This document shows, one piece after another, positions 1-5,234 of a DNA stretch of 6,627 bases. Source of the DNA: CAYYMD01 sp964480425 (GTDB lineage Bacteria; Planctomycetota; Phycisphaerae; SM23-33); NCBI GenBank assembly GCA_964480425.1, contig CAYZPY010000142.1:1-6627 (forward strand), read 5' to 3'. Numbering within the stretch: the first letter of the stretch is position 1; the number at the start of each line of letters is the position of its first letter. The notes below the pieces were generated by a model. It was not told the origin of the DNA, ran no database searches, and worked only from the letters and a program-made list of their open reading frames with translations. The translations under genes were made by a program, and so were the position numbers.

Positions 1-360
1 GGCGGCCACGTCCACCGCCTCGGCCATCTCGGCCATGGCGCACCCGGCGCGGAGGTTCGGAAGGCACACGACCTGTCCTTCGCGTGCGAGGACGGCGGCG
101 GACTCGGCCATGAAGTGCACGCCGCAAAAGACGATGAACTCGGCCTCGGCACCGGCTGCCTGGCGGGAGAGTTTAAGACTGTCGCCGGTGAAGTCGGCGA
201 ACCGAATCACCTCGTCGCGCTGGTAATGGTGCCCGAGTATGCACAGGCGCCGGGAGAGTTCTTTTTTGCGGGCGGCGATGCGGGCGGACAGTTCCCTGCC
301 GTCGGCTGTGCGGTATTCATCGGGCAATGTCTGTTGTTCGGGCATTGATATATCTTTCAT
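1..360 (-). CDS. nadA: Quinolinate synthase NadA, N-terminal 120 residues (3' end outside window)
   Basis: NadA condenses iminoaspartate with dihydroxyacetone phosphate to give quinolinate, the precursor of NAD, using a [4Fe-4S] cluster in the cytoplasm. The minus-strand translation from the ATG at 360 contains the family's N-terminal signatures: GHHYQRDEV (residues 43-51), ADFTGDSLKLSRQAA (55-69) and FCGVHFMAES (78-87), in which Cys79 matches the first of the three cluster cysteines. LPNLRAGCAMAEM (100-112) is also typical. The other two cluster cysteines would lie beyond the window. A second in-frame ATG at 345 (MPEQQT) is an equally reasonable start, because neither ATG has a strong Shine-Dalgarno; GAAAG lies ahead of the second. 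The gene follows murJ on the same strand after 76 bp, and a TATGAT hexamer (minus, 373-378) in that gap might be a -10 box of its own. Family assignment is firm; the start is not. Confidence 0.93.
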   Translation of the reverse strand, partial: MKDISMPEQQTLPDEYRTADGRELSARIAARKKELSRRLCILGHHYQRDEVIRFADFTGDSLKLSRQAAGAEAEFIVFCGVHFMAESAAVLAREGQVVCLPNLRAGCAMAEMAEAVDVAA

Positions 361-436
361 TCTTGCTAATGAATCATAGTAGCGAATACTTACGGCATCT
401 CCAAACCCCACCGAATCAACACAAAAACAACTATTC

Positions 437-2020
437 TCATTTTCGGCGCGCCAGGAGTTCCTTCAGTTCGTCGCATCCCAGGATCCGCGCGGCGGCGATG
501 AACACCACCACCCCGACGACCACGCCGCCGGCCACCAACTTGCCCATCTGCCAGATGCCGGCATCCGCTCCCGTCGGTCCCAGCAGATGTCGAACACCCA
601 GCACGGCCGCCGCCATGCACGCGGTGGCCCCCAGCGTCCGCGCAAGCGAGGCCAATATCCCCCCTGCGCCGATTCGCCCCAGTTTGCGATGCAGCACCGC
701 CGCCAGGATCAGCACGTTGGCGATGGCGGTGACGGCGGTGGCCAGCCCGATCGCCCCGGCACGCAGCGGCGTGAATATCAGCCCAAGCACCATTGCCACG
801 TTCACCACCGCCAGCGCGCCGGCGATCTTCAGAGGCGTGGTGACGTCCTTGACGGCGAAGAATGCACGCAGCAGCGTGTGGCGGATGAAATACGCCCACA
901 TGCCGATGCAGTACATCCGCAGGATGAACGCCGCCCGACGCGTGTCCTCCGGACTGAAGTTGCGCCGCTGGAATATAAGCGCGGTTGCCGGCTCGGACAG
1001 GATTATCAGCCCCACGCCCGCGGGTATTCCCATGAACAGGCCCAGTCGAAGCGCCAGGTTCACCGACTCGCCCAGACGCGCCGTGTCGTTTCGACTGGCG
1101 TATCGGGAGAACAGCGGGAACACCACAGTGGCCAGTGATATCGCAAGTATGCCCAGCGGCACGTTGTACATGCGGTTTGCGGCGTAGAGGCAGCGGACCA
1201 CCCCGGGCGACAGCGGCATGCCCTCGCCCGAGAACAGCAGCGCTATGAGGCGGTCGGCGAACGCGCCCATCTGTATCACGCCCAGCGGCACGAACATCGG
1301 CATCATCAGGCGCGCGATTCGCCTGACCGGCGGGCGGATGGGCCAAAGCGAAGGGACAATCGCCAGTCCCGCGCGCTTCAGCAGCCACACCACGCCCGCC
1401 AGCTGCATCGCCCCCGCCACCAGAAGCCCCCCGGCGATGACGAAGAACTTACCGGCGTCGGACTCCGCCGCGGCGGGCGCCACGAACGCGGCGGTGATAA
1501 TCAGAACCACGTTCAGCATTATGGGCGCAAAGGCGGGATACGCGAAATGACCCTTGCAGTTCAGCGCCGCCGAGCCAAGCGCCAGCAGGCAAATGGTGAA
1601 CATGAACGGCAGCATAAGCGCGGTCAACTGGAGCAGTACCATCCGCGTCCAGTCGCCGCCTGCGAGGGTCCAGGCGATCCACAACCCCGCCAGCACCAGG
1701 ACGATAATGGCGGCCAGCAACGCCGCCAGCACGCCGGCGGCGTTGGCCAGCACCATCCTGGCCTTGTCCCAGCCGCGGCGCTGGGCAACGTCGGTGAAGA
1801 CCGGCACGAACGCGGCCGAAAGCGCCCCCTCCCCGAACAGGCGCCGGAAAAGACTCGGCACCGAGTACGCCGTCCAGAAACGGTCCGCCAGGGTCGCCCC
1901 GCCGATGGGAACAATTATCATGTCACGGACCATCCCCAGTATGCGCGACACGACGGTAAGGGCGGCCACCATTCTGGCGGCGCCGAAGAAGTGCCGTCTT
2001 TCCGAGGTGCTCTGGTCCAT
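437..2020 (-). CDS. murJ: Lipid II flippase MurJ (MviN family)
   Basis: MurJ moves the peptidoglycan precursor lipid II from the inner to the outer leaflet of the cytoplasmic membrane. The 527-residue product has the usual family length and is hydrophobic throughout, fitting the 14-helix MOP-superfamily fold. The N-terminus shows SRILGMVRD (25-33), D46 and FRRLFGEGALSAAFVPVF (58-75). By alignment with E. coli MurJ from memory, Arg26, Arg32, Asp46 and Arg59 correspond to Arg18, Arg24, Asp39 and Arg52, and Arg283 in AANRMYNVPLG corresponds to Arg270, a central-cavity residue. The conserved FFAVKDVTTPLK segment of the second half is also present. The stop is TGA. The ATG at 2020 gives the standard short N-terminal tail but has no clear ribosome-binding site. 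It is divergent from the glycosyltransferase gene and upstream of nadA. No truncation or odd residue was seen. Confidence 0.96.
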   Translation of the reverse strand: MDQSTSERRHFFGAARMVAALTVVSRILGMVRDMIIVPIGGATLADRFWTAYSVPSLFRRLFGEGALSAAFVPVFTDVAQRRGWDKARMVLANAAGVLAALLAAIIVLVLAGLWIAWTLAGGDWTRMVLLQLTALMLPFMFTICLLALGSAALNCKGHFAYPAFAPIMLNVVLIITAAFVAPAAAESDAGKFFVIAGGLLVAGAMQLAGVVWLLKRAGLAIVPSLWPIRPPVRRIARLMMPMFVPLGVIQMGAFADRLIALLFSGEGMPLSPGVVRCLYAANRMYNVPLGILAISLATVVFPLFSRYASRNDTARLGESVNLALRLGLFMGIPAGVGLIILSEPATALIFQRRNFSPEDTRRAAFILRMYCIGMWAYFIRHTLLRAFFAVKDVTTPLKIAGALAVVNVAMVLGLIFTPLRAGAIGLATAVTAIANVLILAAVLHRKLGRIGAGGILASLARTLGATACMAAAVLGVRHLLGPTGADAGIWQMGKLVAGGVVVGVVVFIAAARILGCDELKELLARRK

Positions 2021-2060
2021 GACACAGATTATGCATAACCCGAGGCGCCGGGGAAAGTGA

Positions 2061-2115
2061 TTCGATGAAATACATTCGCGGCGTTATCATACTTCCCCAT
2101 GAAGATTTGCCAGGT
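2061..2115. promoter_or_regulatory. Divergent murJ / glycosyltransferase promoter region (candidate -10 boxes)
   Basis: The 78-bp gap between the two divergent starts holds overlapping -10-like hexamers at TTATCATA (2084-2091). Read on the minus strand, TATGAT (2086-2091) with CTGGCA (about 2108-2113) 16 bp upstream makes a plausible sigma70-type promoter for murJ, leaving a leader of nearly 60 nt. Read on the plus strand, TATCAT (2085-2090) ends only 8 nt before the glycosyltransferase ATG, with no good -35 box and no Shine-Dalgarno, so that mRNA could be almost leaderless. These are pattern matches only. Confidence 0.25.
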
Positions 2116-3241
2116 GATAACCCGCTTGATACTCGGCGGCGCACAGGAGAACACGATACTCACCTGCGAAGGCCTGTCCGAACGCGGGCACGAGGTTGTG
2201 CTGCTGACCGGACCGGCCATAGGACCCGAGGGTCAACTCCTGGATCGCGCACGCAGCGGCGATTACGGCGTGGAGGTAATCCCGTCCATGCGTCGGGAGA
2301 TAAACCCGTGGCTCGACTGGCGGGCGTATCGGCAACTGCTGCGGCGCCTGCGGGCAATTCGTCCGAACATCGTGCACACGCACTCTTCCAAGGCGGGGAT
2401 ACTCGCCCGCCGCGCCGCGGCGCATGCCGGCGGCGCCAAGGTAGTGCACACTATTCACGGGCTGCCGTTTCATCCGCATCAGAACCGCCTGCTGCGTCGT
2501 TTTTACGTGGCGTGTGAGCGGCGCGCGGCGCGGTGGACCGACGCGTACATATCGGTGGCCGATGCGATGACCGCCCAGGCGACGGCCGAGGGCGTGGGGC
2601 GGACCGGGCAGTTCACCACCATTTACAGCGGCATGGAGGTCGAGCGGTTCATCCGTCGCCTCCCGCAGGCCGATGCGTTCCGCCGGTCGCTGAACCTGCC
2701 GCCCGAGGCGGTGCTCGTCACGCAGGTGTCGCGACTGGCCGAACTCAAGGGACACAAATTCATCATCGCCGCCGCCGGGCGCATAACCGACCCGCGCGTG
2801 CATTTCTGTTTCGTTGGCGACGGTCGGCTGCGGCGGCGCATCGAATCGCAAATCCGCCGCCGACGCCTGGAGGAACGATTTAGGATTACCGGACTGATGC
2901 CCCCGGAGATGATGCCCGCGGTCATGCACGCATCCGAGGTGGTGATACACTGCTCGCTGCACGAGGGTCTGGCGCGGGCGATTCCCCAGGCAATGCTGGC
3001 CGCCAGACCGGTGATAAGCTTCGAGGTGGACGGCGCCTCGGAGGTGGTCCACCAGAGCACGGGCATACTTGTCCGGCCCGGCGACGTCGACGCACTGGCG
3101 AGGGCGATAGAGAAACTCGCCGCCGACAAGCGACAGCGCGACAAACTCGGCGCCACCGGGCAGCAGCGATGTCGCAAAATGTTCGACCACCGGCGAATGG
3201 TCGGGCAAATCGAGGAACTATACCGGTGCCTGGCGGATTAA
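2099..3241 (+). CDS. Family 4 glycosyltransferase (GT-B fold)
   Basis: This 380-residue protein is a retaining GT4-type glycosyltransferase, probably acting at the cytoplasmic face of the membrane in cell-surface polysaccharide or glycoconjugate assembly; donor and acceptor cannot be read from sequence. The N-terminal Rossmann domain opens with MKICQVITRLILGGAQENT (GGAQ at 13-16), followed by IVHTHSSKAGILAR (91-104) and HTIHGLPFHPHQ (117-128). The C-terminal donor domain shows VSRLAELKGHK (210-220; Arg212 and Lys217 are the usual phosphate-contacting pair), FVGDGRLRRRIE (238-249) and HEGLARAIPQAM (288-299). In the EX7E motif the first Glu is E289, but the second position is Gln297. I recall this Q form from the same GT4 subgroup, so it is probably not inactivating. 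The start has no Shine-Dalgarno; the stop is TAA. It stands alone on its strand and converges on the HAD gene. Confidence 0.92.
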   Translation: MKICQVITRLILGGAQENTILTCEGLSERGHEVVLLTGPAIGPEGQLLDRARSGDYGVEVIPSMRREINPWLDWRAYRQLLRRLRAIRPNIVHTHSSKAGILARRAAAHAGGAKVVHTIHGLPFHPHQNRLLRRFYVACERRAARWTDAYISVADAMTAQATAEGVGRTGQFTTIYSGMEVERFIRRLPQADAFRRSLNLPPEAVLVTQVSRLAELKGHKFIIAAAGRITDPRVHFCFVGDGRLRRRIESQIRRRRLEERFRITGLMPPEMMPAVMHASEVVIHCSLHEGLARAIPQAMLAARPVISFEVDGASEVVHQSTGILVRPGDVDALARAIEKLAADKRQRDKLGATGQQRCRKMFDHRRMVGQIEELYRCLAD

Positions 3242-3253
3242 AAACATCTTCGC

Positions 3254-3280
3254 GCGAGGATTGACGGAGCGCCGCCTCGC
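3254..3280 (+). terminator. Weak hairpin just after the glycosyltransferase stop
   Basis: GCGAGG (3254-3259) can pair with CCTCGC (3275-3280) across a 15-nt loop, 12 nt after the TAA stop. There is no real U-tract (TTGTGAAAT follows), so it is a poor intrinsic terminator. The larger inverted repeat just downstream may do that job better. Confidence 0.18.
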
Positions 3281-3289
3281 TTGTGAAAT

Positions 3290-3415
3290 CTAAGAATGTG
3301 TATGAAAACGTGTCGCCGGCGTCTCGCCCGCGCGTGATGAGGGCATCTTGCCCGCGCGTGACGAGGACATCTTGCCCGCGACACGGGTCCGCCCGGTTTT
3401 CATACACGTTCTAAG
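3290..3415. mobile_element. MITE-like element with terminal inverted repeats between convergent genes
   Basis: The arms at 3290-3309 and 3396-3415 are inverted copies of each other (18 of 20 positions), with core GAAYGTGTATGAAAAC. Just inside, CGTGTCGC (3309-3316) pairs with GCGACACG (3378-3385). If the element is taken as 3294-3411 (118 bp), it is flanked on both sides by TAA (3291-3293 and 3412-3414), or CTAA if one more base is counted. Such short duplications fit the TNA or YTAR targets known for IS5-family groups, so a non-autonomous derivative of such an IS is a reasonable inference. It has no room for a transposase. The right arm covers the HAD gene's TAG stop; joining the flanks without the element still gives TAG in that frame. 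The folded transcript may also act as a two-way terminator for the convergent genes. Confidence 0.55.
3323..3380. repeat. 24-bp tandem repeat, about 2.4 copies, inside the MITE-like element
   Basis: Unit 1 (3323-3346) and unit 2 (3347-3370) match at 21 of 24 positions; a third partial unit keeps CTTGCCCGCG (3371-3380). The junction of units 1 and 2 contains the small hairpin GGGC-ATCTT-GCCC (3341-3353). Because the unit is a multiple of three, the minus strand reads as an 8-residue repeat (RGQDVLVT, RGQDALIT, RGRDAGDT). From memory, spurious GQDAR- or GQDAL-type translations of GCGGGCAAGATG repeats are common in Planctomycetota and similar genomes, so this is probably a dispersed genomic repeat family and not coding. 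Confidence 0.7.
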
Positions 3416-4085
3416 TTAATTCTTCGAGGTCTTTAACGGTAATTCCTTTGAGCGTGTGCACGATTCGGTCGGCCTGTGCGAGCGCCTCGGGGGCGTAGGA
3501 GTTGGTGACGGCAAGGACCTTTAGTCCCACGGCCTTGGCGGCCTCTATTCCGGCGCGGGAGTCTTCGACGGCGACGGTTTTCTCCGGCGCCGGCGGTCGG
3601 GATGACAATTTCCCCAACTGCTCCACGGCCAGTCGATACCCGGCCGGGTCCGGCTTGGATGCGGGCACGTCCTCGGCGGCGACTATCACCGAGAAATAAT
3701 CCAGCACCCCCACCGCCGCGCCGGAGAGTTCTATTTCTTCCCGCAGCGCCGCTGAGCACACCGCAAGGGGCATCCCGGCCTCGTAAAGCCCGCCAATCAG
3801 TTCAACCACGCCGTCGAACGGACGGATTTCTTCGGACATCGCCTCTTTGACCAGCCGCGTCTTGTCCCGGACCATTTTCCTTATTTGCCCCTCGTCGAAC
3901 TCCACGCCGTGGTCGCGCGCGGCGATGAGAAAACAATCGTGGTCGTCGTACCCGATGTACTTGTCGTAATAGGCGCCCGCGGTCATCTCCACGCCCTCCG
4001 GCGCCAGGATCTGCTGAAAACAGCGCAGGTGTATGGGCTCGGAATCTATCACTACTCCGTCGAAGTCGAAAATCACGGCGTCCAT
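3411..4085 (-). CDS. HAD-superfamily (subfamily IA) phosphatase / phosphomutase-like hydrolase
   Basis: This 224-residue protein is a soluble haloacid-dehalogenase-type hydrolase of the beta-phosphoglucomutase / phosphoglycolate phosphatase-like group, acting on a small phosphorylated metabolite that cannot be named from sequence. All four HAD motifs are intact: motif I DFDGVVIDSEP (7-17; nucleophile Asp7, acid/base Asp9), motif II VCSAAL (109-114; Ser111), motif III Lys144 in ASKPDP, and motif IV VEDSRAGIEAA (173-183; Glu174, Asp175). Residues about 16-90 form the helical cap typical of the group. The ATG at 4085 is well supported by AGGAG (minus, 4091-4095) five bases upstream. The stop is TAG, inside the right arm of the inverted-repeat element. 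It follows the kinase locus on the same strand after 78 bp and may be co-transcribed with it. The length is normal, so TAG appears to work as a stop here. Confidence 0.9.
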   Translation of the reverse strand: MDAVIFDFDGVVIDSEPIHLRCFQQILAPEGVEMTAGAYYDKYIGYDDHDCFLIAARDHGVEFDEGQIRKMVRDKTRLVKEAMSEEIRPFDGVVELIGGLYEAGMPLAVCSAALREEIELSGAAVGVLDYFSVIVAAEDVPASKPDPAGYRLAVEQLGKLSSRPPAPEKTVAVEDSRAGIEAAKAVGLKVLAVTNSYAPEALAQADRIVHTLKGITVKDLEELT

Positions 4086-4116
4086 GTTCGCTCCTGTTTG
4101 TTTGTGCGGCGGCGGA

Positions 4117-4146
4117 CGGTTCGGCGCGGAATACGCCGCCGGACCG
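4117..4146. other. Imperfect hairpin between kinase locus and HAD gene
   Basis: CGGT (4117-4120) and GGCG (4123-4126) can pair with ACCG (4143-4146) and CGCC (4134-4137), leaving an asymmetric bulge. It lies in the 78-bp gap between the kinase stop and the HAD start and has no U-tract on the minus strand. It could be a processing or attenuation structure, or chance in GC-rich DNA. Confidence 0.2.
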
Positions 4147-4163
4147 GTTGCGACCAGAGGATT

Positions 4164-4916
4164 TTACGCGCGCGGGGCGCGGGTTTCAAGTGTCGTTTTT
4201 CCGCCCTCCTCCGGCGGCGCCAGGGGCACCCGAGCGCGGACCAGCGTTCGGTCGTCGTCGCTGACGATTTCGAGTTCGCCGCCGACGGTCTCGGCGCGCC
4301 GTATCATCGTGTCCACTCCCATGCCTCCACGCACGGAGTTAACGTCAAACTCTTTGCCATCGTTGACGATTTCCAGAAGCGCCTGGTCCTTTCGCCGCCT
4401 CAGCGACAATTTTATACTCTCGGCCCCGGCGTGGCGGACGGCGTTTGTCACCGCCTCCTGGGCGATGCGGAACAACGCAATCGCCGCCTCGGAGGTGAGC
4501 CGCCGGTCGAAAAGTTCGTCCGAGGCGCCTTTAACCTCCACGCTCACCGACGCCACCCTGCGGTAGTCGTCGGACAGTTGACGCAGCGACGCCGCCAGAC
4601 CCAGCGACTCCAGCGTGACGGGGTAGAGTCCGTGGCTGACCTCGCGCACTTCGCCCATCAGCGCGGCGCAGTCCCTTATCAACCGGTCGAATCCGCTCGC
4701 CACCTGCGGGTCCATGTCCTTCCCGGCCCGGTTATAAATGTGCTTCAACGACAGGTGCAGCGCGGTGTGGCGTTGCCCGATGGAGTCATGCAACTCCCGA
4801 CCCAGGCGCCTGCGTTCCTGTTCGCGGGCGCGGATTAACTTGGCGTGGGCCAAATCCAGCGCCTGCGCGGCGCGGACACGGTCGGTCACGTCGCGCGCGA
4901 TGCCCTGGATGCCCAC
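4164..4916 (-). CDS. HisKA_3 / HATPase_c kinase core (C-terminal segment of the interrupted kinase)
   Basis: This 250-residue segment begins at the first in-frame start codon after the second TAG, a GTG at 4916, with GGGGA (minus, 4921-4925) four bases upstream as a possible weak ribosome-binding site. It carries the end of PAS4 (GIQGIARDVTDR), a helical linker, the H-box EQERRRLGRELHDSIGQ (phospho-acceptor His43 of the segment), and the ATP-binding boxes QEAVTNAVRHA (N158), VNDGKEFD (Asp186-Gly187) and GGMGVDTMIRRAE. These make it a NarX/DegS/LiaS-type histidine kinase core. Made alone, it would be a kinase lacking its sensory PAS domains, possibly constitutive. In the more likely view it is the 3' part of a single larger gene. 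The end is a TAA stop, 78 bp before the HAD start. Confidence 0.72.
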   Translation of the reverse strand: MGIQGIARDVTDRVRAAQALDLAHAKLIRAREQERRRLGRELHDSIGQRHTALHLSLKHIYNRAGKDMDPQVASGFDRLIRDCAALMGEVREVSHGLYPVTLESLGLAASLRQLSDDYRRVASVSVEVKGASDELFDRRLTSEAAIALFRIAQEAVTNAVRHAGAESIKLSLRRRKDQALLEIVNDGKEFDVNSVRGGMGVDTMIRRAETVGGELEIVSDDDRTLVRARVPLAPPEEGGKTTLETRAPRA

Positions 4917-4934
4917 GAGTTCCCCGCTGCTGTA

Positions 4935-5174
4935 CTAACCCGTAGTGGTCAGCTCCAGCCACACCCGCCGCCCGTCCTTGCGGATAATCTCGAACTCGAA
5001 CGGCTGGGGAAGCTCCTCGCCCCGCACCCGACGCGCAAGGCGCCCGAAGAGCACCTCGTAATACTCCGGGGACACCAGTTCCCGCATGTTCATCTTCAAC
5101 AGTTCTTCGAGCGGATAACCGGTGACCCTTTCTGCGGCCTTGTTGGCAAAGGTGTAAATGCCCCGCAGGTCCAC
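4935..5174 (-). CDS. PAS4 segment of the interrupted kinase (between the two TAG codons)
   Basis: The frame between the TAGs encodes most of a PAS domain. Upstream of the first start codon (GTG, 5174) the open frame already reads EDTRDRLRYVIDNSWDIIFQ, which is normal PAS entry sequence, so this start would cut off the first beta strand. The remainder has DLRGIYTFANKAAERVTGYPLEELLKMNMRELV and FEFEIIRKDGRRVWLELTTTG, a textbook PAS core ending at TAG 4935-4937. No ribosome-binding site precedes the GTG. It is best read as an internal piece of the larger kinase, not a separate protein. Confidence 0.4.
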   Translation of the reverse strand: MDLRGIYTFANKAAERVTGYPLEELLKMNMRELVSPEYYEVLFGRLARRVRGEELPQPFEFEIIRKDGRRVWLELTTTG

Positions 5175-5234
5175 CTGGAAGATAATGTCCCAAGAGTTGT
5201 CTATTACGTACCGCAGGCGGTCACGGGTGTCCTC

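Noticed and set aside
390..1388. Second minus-strand frame of 332 codons inside murJ
   Set aside because: It is an out-of-frame shadow of murJ with low-complexity Arg/Gly/Ala composition.
2087..3208. Long 373-codon open frame antisense to the glycosyltransferase
   Set aside because: Its translation is Arg/His/Gly-rich with no recognisable motif, and the plus-strand GT4 is unambiguous. Long antisense frames are expected in GC-rich coding DNA.
3323..3380. CRISPR-like repeat array
   Set aside because: The 24-bp units abut directly with no spacers, there are only about 2.4 copies, and no cas gene is present.
2922..3407. Small protein with 8-residue repeats (RGQDALIT type)
   Set aside because: It arises from the tandem DNA repeat read on the minus strand and then runs antisense through the GT4 gene; no ribosome-binding site or family signature was seen.
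3885..4838. 317-codon plus-strand open frame across the HAD and kinase genes
   Set aside because: It is antisense to clear HAD and kinase motifs, crosses their intergenic gap, and shows no family signature.
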